Source: CATOSD01 sp034422735 (GTDB lineage Bacteria; Chloroflexota; Dehalococcoidia; Lucifugimonadales; CATOSD01). From it: 58,135 nt of DNA. The stretch covers positions 1 to 58,135 of the forward strand of contig DAOUJL010000020.1 in NCBI GenBank assembly GCA_034422735.1. The letters are read 5' to 3'. Both the position numbers and the translations under genes were made by a program. Positions 42,081 through 52,498 of this stretch are shown here, in pieces (the first letter of the stretch is position 1; every line of letters starts with the position of its first letter). The notes under the pieces were generated by a model. It searched no databases, had not been told where the DNA came from, and worked only from the letters and a program-made list of their open reading frames with translations.

Positions 42081-43478
42081 TCAGTTGAGCGCGTACACCG
42101 CGCCCGACGCGGTCGCCGCGTACAGCGTCCCGGACGCGAGCGCCGGCGCACCGACCAGCTCCCCCTCCAGCCGCACCGTCCAACGCTCGCCGCCGCTGAG
42201 CGCGTCGAATCCGTACAGCACGCCGACGCTGTCCCCAACCACCAGCGTCCCGCCCAGCGCTATCGGCGATCCTGAAACGCCGCTTTCGGTGCGCGCCTCC
42301 CACAACAGTCCGCCGTCCTCCCGATCCAGCGCGAACACCGCGCCGGACTGTGCCACCGCGTACACCGCGCCGTGCGCGACGACCGGGGTGGAGCTGAACT
42401 CCTCTCCCCGCTTCCGGAAGAACCAGACCGATCCCTTCTGCACGGGCGCTTCGCTCAGCATCCGCCACGCGAACAACTGCGCCCGTATCCGAAACAGCGC
42501 CTTCTCAAACGGCAGATCGCGGACCGTCCAGTCCACCGCTCTAACTCGCCCGCCCCGGTCGGCCACGTATCCCAGCTTGCCCTGAAGCACCACGCCGCCC
42601 CTCACCGGGCCGGCGGTCTTGAAGTCCATCCGAAACGTGCCCGTATCGCGCCGCAGCGTGTACATCCGGCTGGTCACGTCCGTAAACACCACCGCCTCGT
42701 CATCGACCGACGCCCCCGACCGCACCGAGTCGCGCGCTTTGTACCTCCAGCGAAGCTCGCCCGTCTGCACGTCCAGTGCGTACAGGTGCCAGTCATTCGA
42801 GCCGACGTACACGACCCCCTCGGATATGGTCGGCGGTGATAGCGACTGCTCCTCGAAGTCGTACCTCCATAGGGGTTCGCCAGAGGCGACGTCCAGCGCC
42901 TCGGCGGCGCCCTCCAGCGTGCTGAACACCACCACGCCTCCCGCCGCGGCCGGCGACGACCGCACCGCCGCCCCCAGGTCGCGCTCCCAAACCAGTGCTC
43001 CCGTTCGCGCGTCCAGGCACACCGCTCGGCCGCTCTCCCCCGCCACGAACAGGCGCCCCTCATGGACTATGGGCGATGCGCTCAGGGCCGAGCCTAGATC
43101 GAATCGCCACGCAACCTCGGGAGCCGCGGAAAAGTCACCCTCCGGATCGTAGGCGTTGCGGTCGGGCACCCGGCTGAGCATCGGCCACGAGTCCGGCCCG
43201 GCAACCGAACTCGCCGACGACGACGGCGGCGACTGGAACCGCAGCGGGCCATACCAGTCGTACGCGATGTTCGCGGCGGTGGCCAGCACAACAAGCAGAA
43301 ACACCGCCAGAGCGCGGCTGGTGCGTACCGCCCTCAGCGTGGCGCGCGCGATTCGCCTCGGCGACCAGGCGCGGCCCTCCGGCTCGTCATGTGTCCGCCA
43401 GTGGAGCAGAGGCCCGCTCCCCCGTGGCGAAGACGCGGCATCGTTCTTTCTCTCGTCATCGGGTGGTTGTGTTCCCAT
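42081..43478 (-). CDS. Membrane-anchored PQQ-like beta-propeller protein
   Basis: This 465-residue protein has one N-terminal membrane helix (ALAVFLLVVLATAANIAY) preceded by an Arg-rich cytoplasmic segment, then repeats of the PQQ-like propeller: VHEGRLFVAGESGRAVCLDARTGALVWERDL, VYVGSNDWHLYALDVQTGELRWRY, VYAVAQSGAVFALDREDGGLLWEA and LYAATASGAVYALN. No PQQ-dehydrogenase catalytic residues are evident, so it is more like BamB-type scaffolds that assemble protein complexes or bind polymers. The outer face of the membrane is the expected location. It lies upstream of the transporter operon on the same strand, but a 173-base gap with its own promoter-like sequence separates them. Confidence 0.82.
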   Translation of the reverse strand: MGTQPPDDERKNDAASSPRGSGPLLHWRTHDEPEGRAWSPRRIARATLRAVRTSRALAVFLLVVLATAANIAYDWYGPLRFQSPPSSSASSVAGPDSWPMLSRVPDRNAYDPEGDFSAAPEVAWRFDLGSALSASPIVHEGRLFVAGESGRAVCLDARTGALVWERDLGAAVRSSPAAAGGVVVFSTLEGAAEALDVASGEPLWRYDFEEQSLSPPTISEGVVYVGSNDWHLYALDVQTGELRWRYKARDSVRSGASVDDEAVVFTDVTSRMYTLRRDTGTFRMDFKTAGPVRGGVVLQGKLGYVADRGGRVRAVDWTVRDLPFEKALFRIRAQLFAWRMLSEAPVQKGSVWFFRKRGEEFSSTPVVAHGAVYAVAQSGAVFALDREDGGLLWEARTESGVSGSPIALGGTLVVGDSVGVLYGFDALSGGERWTVRLEGELVGAPALASGTLYAATASGAVYALN

Positions 43479-43684
43479 AGCGGCGAATTATATCATTCAC
43501 ACCTCTCTCCTCATCAGGAGCCGCAACCCTCGCTCACACCCGACCCCCATTCGGGCGCCCGCACCCGAAAAAAGCGCAATTTTCCTGCGCCGCCCGTTCC
43601 CAGCCATGCCCCATCCATTCTTACACACCCCCCGCCACTCCCCATTCGTGCGCCATTTCTCCCCACCCATCCGCCCCAATCCCG

Positions 43685-44030
43685 CGATTTCGCCAACCCT
43701 ATTGATTCTATAGCACGCACGTGCTATTTTCTACTCAGAGCCAATCCTATAAGCCCCCTCTCCCTCGATGGGAGAGGGTCAGGGTGAGGGTGACAACGAG
43801 GGCGCTACCACTCAGTCCCCTCTCCCTCGATGGGAGAGGGTCAGGGTGAGGGTGAATACGAGAGCGCTACCACTCAGTCCCTTCTCCCTCGATGGGAGAG
43901 GGTCAGGGAGAGGGTGAAAACGGGAGCGCCACCGCCCCCTCCTGCCACATTCCGCGCAATGCGCGTGACGAACCTTAACAACTTGGCTAACAGAAAGTGA
44001 CAAAAGCACCGGCCTGCCCAGCTACGGAAT
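43685..44030 (+). other. Recurrent intergenic module, copy B
   Basis: cgatttcgccaac (43685-43697), a 4-base gap, TTGATT (43702-43707), a 17-base spacer and TATTTT (43725-43730) repeat the arrangement of copy A. CAGCTACGGAAT lies at 44019-44030. The interval is 288 bases because about 180 bases of tripled REP-like repeat are inserted; without them it is close to the 140-152 bases of copies A and C. Confidence 0.45.
43754..43934. repeat. Three tandem REP-like units (CTCCCTCGATGGGAGAG)
   Basis: Three units of about 62 bases each begin with cccctctccctcgatgggag and continue to agcgctaccactcagt; the third diverges at its end. Each contains a palindrome (CTCTCCCTCGATGGGAGAG) followed by ggtcagggtgagggtga. 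The form is related to the CCCTTCCCCCTCGC repeats elsewhere in the window. Confidence 0.85.
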
Positions 44031-44170
44031 GTGCGGAATGTCGCAGAACTGAGCAGATTTTTCGGAAGGCCCTGGCTTACCGGCCCGGTCTCAGTTGACG
44101 ACGCAAGACGCCGGTGCTAACGTCAGTGCCACCTTACACCACCCGGTCCAGCGTTGAACGGAGGCTTTCC

Positions 44171-47100
44171 ATGGCAGCCATCGACCTTAAGCTATACGAC
44201 GCCCTCGAATGGCGATGCATCGGCCCCTTCCGAGCGGGCAGAGTCGTAGCCGTCGCGGGCGACCCCGTCCACCAGGGCACCTTCTACTTCGGCGCCTGCT
44301 CCGGCGGCGTCTGGAAGACCGAGGACGGCGGCACCAACTGGCGCAACGTCTCCGACGGCCAATTCAACGTGGCCTCCGTCGGCGCGGTCGCCGTGTCTGA
44401 CTCCGATCCCAACGTAATCTACGTGGGAACCGGCGAGTCCTGCATCCGCCAGAACGTCTCTCACGGCGATGGCGTGTACAAGTCCACGGACGGCGGCGCA
44501 ACCTGGCGGAACGTCGGACTGGAGCCTACCCGCCACATCGCCCGCGTGCGAGTTCACCCGCAGGACCCCGACCTCGTATACGTCGCCGCGTTCGGCCACG
44601 CATACGGGCGCAACCCCGAGCGAGGCGTCTACCGCTCCAAGGACGGCGGCGAGAACTGGGAGCTCGTGCTGCACAAGAGCGACCGCGCCGGCGCGGTGGA
44701 CATCTCGATGGACGCCAACAACCCCCGCATCCTGTACGCCGCCATCTACCAGGCCCAGCGATACCCCTGGATACACGAGAGCGGCGGCGAGGACAGCGGA
44801 CTGTACAAGTCCACCGACGGCGGCGACACCTGGGAGAACATCTCCTCCCGCCCCGGTATGCCCGAGGGCATCATGGGCAGAATCGGCGTGGCGGCGTCCC
44901 CGGCGCGCCCCGGCAGGGTGTGGGCGCTCATCGAGTCCAGGAACGGCGGACTCTTCCGCTCCGACGACGGCGGCGCCAACTGGAAGCTCCTTTCCGACAC
45001 CGGCGACATTCGCGGCCGCCCCTGGTACTACACCCACATATTCGCCGACCCCCAGGACGCGGAAACAGTGTACGCACTCGAATTCTCGGCCTGGCGCTCC
45101 ATCGACGGCGGTCGCAACTTCTCGCTCTTGCCGACCCCGCACGGCGACAATCACGACCTCTGGATAGACCCGCGCAACCCGCAGCGGATGATAGAGGGCA
45201 ACGACGGCGGAGCCTGCGTCACCTACAACGGCGGACTGTCCTGGTCGTCCATCTACAACCAGCCCACCGGCCAGTACTACCACGTCGTCACCGACGATCA
45301 GTTCCCCTACCGCGTCTACGGCGCTCAGCAGGACAACCTCACGATGTCCGTCCCCAGCCGCTCCCGCGCCGGCGTCATCGGCGCCGCCGAGCTATACCAG
45401 GTGGCCGGAGGCGAGGCCGGTTTCGTCGCCGTGAACCAGGAGGACTCGAACATCGTCTACAGCGCGCACAGCGGAAGCACCCAGCTCACACGCTACGACC
45501 ACAGCACCGGCCAGGCCAAGGACGTCGACCCCTGGCCGGAGGCATCCCGCGCCCAGGGCGCGATCGACCTCAAGTACCGCTTCGCCTGGACGGCCCCCAT
45601 CGTCATCTCCCCTCACGACCAGAAGACGGTGTACATTACCGGCAACCACATCTTCAGGACTCGCAACGAGGGCGATAGCTGGGAGATAATCAGCCCCGAC
45701 CTCACCCGCAACGACGACGACAAGCTGCAGGTCTCCGGCGGCCCGATCACCCTGGAGGGCGGCACAGCCGAGATCTACTGCACCGTCTTCGCGTTCGCCG
45801 AGTCGACCGTGACGCCCGGCCTGCTGTGGGCCGGCACCGACGACGGCCTCGTGCACGTCTCCCGCGACGACGGCGAGACCTGGCAGAACGTCACTCCGCC
45901 CGGCATGGGCGAGTGGGCGATGGTCGCGTCCGTAGAGCCGTCCCCCCACGACGAGGCCACCGCCTACGTGGCCGCCCACCGCTACAGGCTGGACGACACC
46001 GGCCTCTACGTCTTCAAGACCACCGACTACGGCAAGACCTGGACCTCCATCGCCAACGGCATTCCCGACGGCGACTTCGCCCGCGTGGTCCGCGAGGACC
46101 CCGCGAAGCGCGGCCTCCTCTACGCGGGCACCGAGACCGGCGTGTACGTCTCGTTTGACGACGGCGCGAACTGGAACCCGCTCAGCCTCAACCTGCCCGC
46201 CGTGCCGGTCCACGACCTGGTCGTGAAGAACAACGACCTCGTGATAGCGTCGCACGGCCGCTCGTTCTGGATCCTGGACGACGTGTCGCCCCTGCGCCAG
46301 ATAACCGACGATGTTGACAGCGACTCGGCCCACCTGTTCGCGCCCGGAGCGGCCTACCGCTTCCCCCTGTACCCGGGATACGTCGCGCCGGAGTACGTCG
46401 CCAACCCGCGAACCGGACGCGAATACCAGGGGCCGAACCCGCTGGTGAACACTTACGACCAGACCGTTAGTCCCGACGGCGAGGTTACGCGAGTATACCT
46501 GGACGGCGGACAGAACCCGCCCGACGGCGCGCTGGTGCGCTACTACCTCGCCAGCACGCCGGAGGGACCCGTCTCCCTCACGTTCCTGGACGGCGACGGC
46601 GCGGAGATAGTGTCGTACTCCAGCGACTCCGACGGTTCGCCGCGTGTCCGCGCCAACGCGGGCATGAACAACTTCGTCTGGGACCTGCGTTACCCCGGCC
46701 CCACCACCGTCGAGGGCGAGAGCCTGCACGGCCTCTCCTACAACTCCATGTTCGCCGGCCCCGAGGCGCCCCCAGGCGCGTACCAGGTGCGGCTGGACGT
46801 GGACGGCCAGAGCATCGTCCAGCAGTTCGAGATACGCCCCGACCCGCGCATCGCCACCACGCCGGAGCAGTACCGCGCCCAGCACGAGCTGCTCAGCGGC
46901 ATCCGCGACAAGATTTCGGAAACCCACGAAGCCGTCAACCGCCTGCGCCGCGTCCGTGTCCAGGTCGACGAGTGGGAGCGCCGCGCCGCCGGAGGCTCGG
47001 CCGCCGAGCCGGTCGCGGAGGCTGCGGCGTCTATCAAGGAGAAGCTGTCCGATATAGAGGGCGAGCTGATATCCATGCGCAGGCCCGGCAACGGGCGCAT

Positions 47101-47329
47101 GTCCACCCGCCTCAACACCCAGCTCGCCAGCTTGTCCAAGGTCGTGAGCCGCGCGGACGCCGGCCCTACTGAGCAGGCCACGACCGTCTTTGTCGACGTC
47201 TCGGGCAAGGTCGACGCCCAGCTCTCCAGCCTCCAGGACGTGATCGACGAGGACGTGTCCCTGTTCTCCAACCTGCTCACCGAGCTCGAGGTCCCGGTCA
47301 TCAACGTACCCCCGGCTGACCAGCAATGA
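44171..47329 (+). CDS. Large BNR/sortilin (VPS10)-type beta-propeller protein 2
   Basis: This 1052-residue paralogue of the protein at 36838-39981 has the same block order: LEWRCIGPFRAGRVVAVAG, repeated BNR motifs (GVYKSTDGGATW, GVYRSKDGGENW, SRDDGETW), MIEGNDGGACVTYNGG, DDTGLYVFKTTDYGKTW, ASHGRSFWILDDVSP and the helical C-terminal domain with a Lys/Arg/Glu-rich coiled region (ISETHEAVNRLRRVR). It also lacks a signal peptide. ATG 44171 has GGAGG 7 bases upstream. Its stop overlaps the start of a methyltransferase gene, so the two are translationally coupled. The gene's 5' region contains the intergenic repeats just described. Confidence 0.9.
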   Translation: MAAIDLKLYDALEWRCIGPFRAGRVVAVAGDPVHQGTFYFGACSGGVWKTEDGGTNWRNVSDGQFNVASVGAVAVSDSDPNVIYVGTGESCIRQNVSHGDGVYKSTDGGATWRNVGLEPTRHIARVRVHPQDPDLVYVAAFGHAYGRNPERGVYRSKDGGENWELVLHKSDRAGAVDISMDANNPRILYAAIYQAQRYPWIHESGGEDSGLYKSTDGGDTWENISSRPGMPEGIMGRIGVAASPARPGRVWALIESRNGGLFRSDDGGANWKLLSDTGDIRGRPWYYTHIFADPQDAETVYALEFSAWRSIDGGRNFSLLPTPHGDNHDLWIDPRNPQRMIEGNDGGACVTYNGGLSWSSIYNQPTGQYYHVVTDDQFPYRVYGAQQDNLTMSVPSRSRAGVIGAAELYQVAGGEAGFVAVNQEDSNIVYSAHSGSTQLTRYDHSTGQAKDVDPWPEASRAQGAIDLKYRFAWTAPIVISPHDQKTVYITGNHIFRTRNEGDSWEIISPDLTRNDDDKLQVSGGPITLEGGTAEIYCTVFAFAESTVTPGLLWAGTDDGLVHVSRDDGETWQNVTPPGMGEWAMVASVEPSPHDEATAYVAAHRYRLDDTGLYVFKTTDYGKTWTSIANGIPDGDFARVVREDPAKRGLLYAGTETGVYVSFDDGANWNPLSLNLPAVPVHDLVVKNNDLVIASHGRSFWILDDVSPLRQITDDVDSDSAHLFAPGAAYRFPLYPGYVAPEYVANPRTGREYQGPNPLVNTYDQTVSPDGEVTRVYLDGGQNPPDGALVRYYLASTPEGPVSLTFLDGDGAEIVSYSSDSDGSPRVRANAGMNNFVWDLRYPGPTTVEGESLHGLSYNSMFAGPEAPPGAYQVRLDVDGQSIVQQFEIRPDPRIATTPEQYRAQHELLSGIRDKISETHEAVNRLRRVRVQVDEWERRAAGGSAAEPVAEAAASIKEKLSDIEGELISMRRPGNGRMSTRLNTQLASLSKVVSRADAGPTEQATTVFVDVSGKVDAQLSSLQDVIDEDVSLFSNLLTELEVPVINVPPADQQ

Positions 47330-48057
47330 AACAAAACCGCCTCTACGACGAGTTCGCCCACATGTGGCCGCTCATCAGCCCGCCGCATCACTACGCCGAG
47401 GAGGCGTCGTACTGGCGGGAGGCCCTGCGTGACAAGCTCGGCCCCGGTAGGCACGAAATCCTTGAGCTCGGCGTCGGCGGAGGACACAACCTCTCTCACC
47501 TGACGGCGGAATTCGACGCCACCGCCGTCGACCTGTCCGAGAAGATGCTCGCCAATTCCCGGCGGCTCAACCCCGGCGTCGAGCACCACGTCGGCGACAT
47601 GCGCACCGTCCGCCTCGAAAGAACCTTCGACGCCGTGCTCATCCACGACGCCATCGGCTACATGCTCACCGAGGACGACCTGCGCGCCGCGTTCGCCACC
47701 GCACACGCCCACCTCAGGCCGGGCGGCGTCTTCATCACCACCCCCGACGACTTCGCCGAGACCTTCCCCGGCGCCTGGGTGTCGCACCACAGCGAGAAGC
47801 GCGACGACCTCGAGTTCACCTTCATCGAGTACAACTACGACGCCGACCCCGACGACAACACCGTCCAGTCACTCTTCTTCTACATCTGGAACAGAGGGGG
47901 CGAGCTGACCATCGAACAGGACTTCCACGTCACGAGCCTCTACCCCATCGCCACCTGGGAGCGCCTCTTGTCCGAGGCTGGCTTCCGCGTCGAAAAGCGC
48001 CCGTACCCCGTCCACGAGGACGGGCGCGATTCCTACATGCTCGTCGGCGTGACCTGA
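47326..48057 (+). CDS. Class I SAM-dependent methyltransferase
   Basis: This 243-residue methyltransferase has motif I EILELGVGGGHNLSHL near residue 44 (SAM binding), an acidic strand 2 (ATAVDLSEKM), GDMRTVRLERTFDAVLIHDAIGYM (motif II-III), and LRPGGVFITTPDD (motif post-III). The length and the late WERLLSEAGF helix fit the UbiE/Methyltransf_25-type small-molecule enzymes. The substrate is unknown. ATGA at 47326-47329 couples it to the BNR protein. Confidence 0.88.
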   Translation: MKQNRLYDEFAHMWPLISPPHHYAEEASYWREALRDKLGPGRHEILELGVGGGHNLSHLTAEFDATAVDLSEKMLANSRRLNPGVEHHVGDMRTVRLERTFDAVLIHDAIGYMLTEDDLRAAFATAHAHLRPGGVFITTPDDFAETFPGAWVSHHSEKRDDLEFTFIEYNYDADPDDNTVQSLFFYIWNRGGELTIEQDFHVTSLYPIATWERLLSEAGFRVEKRPYPVHEDGRDSYMLVGVT

Positions 48058-48068
48058 GAACGCCCCAC

Positions 48069-48098
48069 TTGCCCGGCGTGGGAGTCCATAGCTATAAT
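48069..48098 (+). promoter_or_regulatory. Promoter of duplicated-domain protein gene
   Basis: TTGCCC (48069-48074), an 18-base spacer and TATAAT (48093-48098) lie 42 bases before the ATG at 48140. Confidence 0.55.
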
Positions 48099-48139
48099 CG
48101 CGCCAAATCAAACGAAGCGGAGCGCCAGGAGGTGAGGAC

Positions 48140-48931
48140 ATGGCAGAGCTAGGCGACGTAATCATCGGAGACGGCCCCATTAAGTTCGGGCTGGAGTACC
48201 GCGACGAGCTGAACGACCAGGGGCTGTGCTTGCACGCGCTGGGCGAGGTGGACGGCGAGGACGTCGAGATTCTGCGCTTCGACTGCTTCGACCACGTGCC
48301 CCACTACCACTACGGCCCGATGAAAAAGAACGAGCGGCTGTTGCTGGACAAGACCACCGAAGGCGACCCCCTGGAGTGGACGCTCGACCAGCTACGCACC
48401 CGCCTCGGCGAGATGTACTCCCGCGCCGGCTACGAAGACCTTGCGGCCGGCGCCGATCCTGACGCGCTGTCCGCCACGCTCGACGAAGTCGAGGCGAAGG
48501 CCCGCCAGATGTCCCGCGACCACCGCAGCACCGTGGTCCACAACCGCGGCGACGTAATCGTCGAGGCCGGGCCGGTGCGGTTCGGCATCGAGTTCCGCGA
48601 GCTGGCCAACGACCGGGGCGTAGCCATCCATGTGCTCGGCGACGTCGGCAGCGAGGAGCACGAGCTGCTCACCTTCGACTGCTTCGAGGTCGCGCCACAC
48701 TACCACTACGGCCCGCGCGCCAAGAACCAGCGCCTCTACCTGGACATGACCACCGCGCCCGACCCGCTGCGCTGGGCGCTCGATCTGTTCAGGGGCGGCA
48801 AGCTCGCCCCCATGCTGGAGCGCGCCGGCTACCCGGACCACGCCGCAGGCCTCAAGCCGTCGGTCATAGCGGCCAGGCTGGACGACGTAGAGTCCGCCTC
48901 CCTGGAGCTGCAGGCCGCCAACGCCAGGTAG
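48140..48931 (+). CDS. Protein with two copies of an uncharacterised HYHYGP domain
   Basis: The 263-residue sequence is an internal duplication. Residues 1-125 and 130-255 share VIIGDGPIKFGLEYRDEL / VIVEAGPVRFGIEFREL, FDCFxxVPHYHYGPxxKNxRLxLDxTT, DPLEWTLDQL / DPLRWALDLF and RAGYxDxAAG. The HYHYGP motif with its neighbouring Asp/Cys/His is a strong candidate metal- or ligand-binding site. I recall a domain of unknown function with this motif but cannot name it with certainty. The start has an AGGAGGTGA site directly upstream. It follows the methyltransferase by 82 bases with its own promoter. Confidence 0.75.
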   Translation: MAELGDVIIGDGPIKFGLEYRDELNDQGLCLHALGEVDGEDVEILRFDCFDHVPHYHYGPMKKNERLLLDKTTEGDPLEWTLDQLRTRLGEMYSRAGYEDLAAGADPDALSATLDEVEAKARQMSRDHRSTVVHNRGDVIVEAGPVRFGIEFRELANDRGVAIHVLGDVGSEEHELLTFDCFEVAPHYHYGPRAKNQRLYLDMTTAPDPLRWALDLFRGGKLAPMLERAGYPDHAAGLKPSVIAARLDDVESASLELQAANAR

Positions 48932-48966
48932 CAGGCCCAGTCCCCAGGCTGCGTTTGGACGAGGGG

Positions 48967-50298
48967 CTACTGTAACCGGCGCAGCCTGGGAGAGAACACC
49001 AACACGCAAGTCGCGGTGGCGATGAGCATCCCCGCGAGTATGCCGATCGCCACCTGGCCTCCAAGCCAGTCCACCACGACACCCACGGGCAGCACCGCGA
49101 GCGGCATCAGCCCGAAGTTCATCATGAACACGCTCATCACCCGCCCCCGGTACTGGTCCTCGGACACTTCCATTATGAGCGACTGATTCAGCGCGCGCCG
49201 TCCCGCGTCTCCCAGCCCCAGCAGCACCATGAACCCCACGGCCCAGGCGTAGTAAGGAATCGCCGACACCAGCGCCAACGCTATGCCGGATGCGAAGCTC
49301 GCCCCAATCAGTATCAGCCCGCGGTTGCGCTTGCCGAGCGACGCGATGTAAAGCGAGCCGATGAGTGAGCCGCCGCCCATGACAGCCGTGAGCAATCCCA
49401 TCGCCTCCGGGCCGCGCAGGTAGATGTCCACCACGAACACCGGAAGCAGAAAACGGAACGGTATCGCCAGCAGCGTGGTGGCCAACCCCATGAACAGAAG
49501 CGTGCGCACCAGCGGGCTGGCCAGAATGTACGAGAATCCCGCGCGGATCTCCTCCAGCGCGTTTCCTCCGCTCCTGTTGGACGTGCCACCTCCTCTGGGT
49601 AGGAACGTCGTAAAGACGACGGACAACAGCCCCAGCGCGGTGATGATGTAGTAGACGCGATCCGGCCCCAGCAGCGCGTAGGCATTGCCCGCGATCGCCG
49701 GCGCGACGAGCGTGGTCACGCTCATGGCCGCCGCGTTCAGCGCCATCGCGTTCGTCAGCAGGTCCTTGCCCACCAACTGCGGTATGATCGCCTGCCTCGC
49801 CGGCCCCATCAGCGCGAACAACACCCCCTGGAGCACCGACGCCGTGAGCAGGTGGTACCACGTAACCGTGTTCGTCGTGATGGAAATGCCCACACCCAGC
49901 GCGATGAGCAGCGCCCCCACCTGGCCCGCCTGGATGATGCGCTTGCGGTCCACCCTGTCGGCGATCACCCCGCCGAACAGCACCAGGCTCAGCATCGGCA
50001 CCGAAGACCCGGCGTTGACTATGCCCAGAATCGTGGCGCTGTCGGTGAGGTCGTACACCAGGTAGCCCCGGGCGAGCATCTGCATCTGCATACCCGCCAT
50101 GATCGCCAGTTGCCCCAGCCACAAGAAAAGGAAGTGCCGGTTCGACAGCGACTTGAACGAGTTTCGCCAACCGCCTTCATCGCCCGCGTCCGGCGGCTGC
50201 CGCTGTGTCGTCCCGGCAGCGCCGCTTGGGCGCGACAACCGCGTGCCGCCGCTTGCGCCCGCCCTACCGGGAGGCGCTGGGCCGTCGCTATCGTTCAT
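48967..50298 (-). CDS. Major facilitator superfamily transporter (MFS_3/EntS-like)
   Basis: This 443-residue protein has about twelve helices (FLFLWLGQLAIMAGMQMQML; SVPMLSLVLFGGVIADRVDRKR; GFMVLLGLGDAGRRALNQSL). The loop DRVDRKR is the MFS signature after helix 2. The family exports siderophores, drugs and other small molecules; no substrate is evident. The first 45 residues are low-complexity and hydrophilic. It is divergent from aroC, with a long inverted repeat in the region between. Confidence 0.9.
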   Translation of the reverse strand: MNDSDGPAPPGRAGASGGTRLSRPSGAAGTTQRQPPDAGDEGGWRNSFKSLSNRHFLFLWLGQLAIMAGMQMQMLARGYLVYDLTDSATILGIVNAGSSVPMLSLVLFGGVIADRVDRKRIIQAGQVGALLIALGVGISITTNTVTWYHLLTASVLQGVLFALMGPARQAIIPQLVGKDLLTNAMALNAAAMSVTTLVAPAIAGNAYALLGPDRVYYIITALGLLSVVFTTFLPRGGGTSNRSGGNALEEIRAGFSYILASPLVRTLLFMGLATTLLAIPFRFLLPVFVVDIYLRGPEAMGLLTAVMGGGSLIGSLYIASLGKRNRGLILIGASFASGIALALVSAIPYYAWAVGFMVLLGLGDAGRRALNQSLIMEVSEDQYRGRVMSVFMMNFGLMPLAVLPVGVVVDWLGGQVAIGILAGMLIATATCVLVFSPRLRRLQ

Positions 50299-50368
50299 CG
50301 AATCTGTCTGCTATAGAGCACGCGGGGTTGTGGGGAGACGCAAGGCGTCGGGGAATCGTGGGAGAGAA

Positions 50369-50454
50369 GGTTATGGGCCCGGGCTGCGCGCGACGCTCAT
50401 TCACGACCAGCGCGACAGGCGCGCGCAGGTGTTCAACCCGGGCCCGCATTAACC
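50369..50454. repeat. Long imperfect inverted repeat between MFS and aroC genes
   Basis: GGTTA, GGCCCGGG (50376-50383) and CTGCGCGCG (50384-50392) on the left match CGCGCGCAG (50420-50428), CCCGGGCC (50437-50444) and TAACC (50450-50454) on the right, with an 8-base bulge. Together this makes about 22 paired bases around a 27-base loop. It lies in the divergent gap and could form a regulatory RNA hairpin, a cruciform or a protein-binding site. Confidence 0.7.
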
Positions 50455-50590
50455 TGCACAGAGCGATCGCCAGTATGGACACAGACTTGCCCACGGCTCG
50501 CTCCCCTGCGATGATACCATACGTACCCATCGGTTTGCAGCGAACCGGAGCCGGTGAGTTACACCACAGCCGAACGGAGGTGTGCACCTC

Positions 50591-51676
<1,086 letters not shown>

Positions 51677-51706
51677 GCGTCCTACCTGCCGACCGGCCCA
51701 CGGCCC

Positions 51707-52498
51707 CTACACCACCGCCGACGTGCCGCCGTCGATGTTGATAGCCACCCCGGTGATGTAGCTGGCGCGGTCGGACGCCAGGAACGCGATAAGCTCACCC
51801 GCCTCATCGGCCTCGCCCACGCGTCCCAACGGCACGCGACTCCCCATCTGGTCGTACCACTTGTCCAGCGTGAGTTCCGGGTGTTCGGCATTCTGCTGTT
51901 CCCAGCGACGCTCATGCTGGCCGCTCTTAATCAGCCCAATGCAGACCGTGTTGACCAGTATGTTGTCCGCGGCGTAGTCCTTGGACATCTCTTTCGTCAG
52001 CGCGATGCCTGCCGCGCGGCTGACCGACGTCGGCACCGAGTGCGCCGCCGGGGCCTTGCCGCCTGGCGTCGTTATGTTGATGATGCGCCCGCCGCCCTGC
52101 GCCTTCATGTGCGGTATCGCCAGCCGTGAACAGCGTATAGCGCCGAACACCTTCAGCTCGATGTCGTATCGCCACGTCTCGTCCGACACATTCTCGAAGT
52201 ACGCCGCGGCGGACGTCCCAGCATTGTTCACCAGTATGTCGATGCGACCATGCGTCTCGATCAGTTGATCGAACAGCGCCTGAATCTGGTCGGGGTCCGT
52301 TACGTCCGTCGGAACGGCCATCACGTCGCCGCCCGTCTGCTCCCGAATCTCGGTAGCCGCCCGCTCCAATACGTCTGCACGGCGCGCGCAGATGACGACT
52401 TTCGCCCCCTCCGACGCCATTACCTTGGCCGCAGCCTTCCCGATACCGTCGCTGCCGCCCGTTACAAGTGCCACCTTGTCCTTAAGTCCCAGTTCCAT
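51707..52498 (-). CDS. SDR-family oxidoreductase with altered active site
   Basis: This 263-residue short-chain dehydrogenase-like protein has the NAD(P)-binding motif TGGSDGIG (13-20), DVTDPDQ, NNAG and the C-terminal VAINIDGGTS. At the expected catalytic YxxxK, however, the sequence reads TSVSR (SVPTSVSRAAGIALTK), so both Tyr and Lys are replaced, although the surrounding helix is conserved. The Ser of the triad region (INITTPGG) is also Thr. Ordinary ketone reduction is therefore doubtful; it may use another mechanism or serve as a regulator. It converges with aroC, 30 bases apart. Confidence 0.88.
   Translation of the reverse strand: MELGLKDKVALVTGGSDGIGKAAAKVMASEGAKVVICARRADVLERAATEIREQTGGDVMAVPTDVTDPDQIQALFDQLIETHGRIDILVNNAGTSAAAYFENVSDETWRYDIELKVFGAIRCSRLAIPHMKAQGGGRIINITTPGGKAPAAHSVPTSVSRAAGIALTKEMSKDYAADNILVNTVCIGLIKSGQHERRWEQQNAEHPELTLDKWYDQMGSRVPLGRVGEADEAGELIAFLASDRASYITGVAINIDGGTSAVV

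Noticed and set aside
45392..47326. A 644-codon minus-strand open frame
   Set aside because: It lies wholly opposite the second BNR protein gene and has shadow-like composition rich in Val, Gly and Arg.
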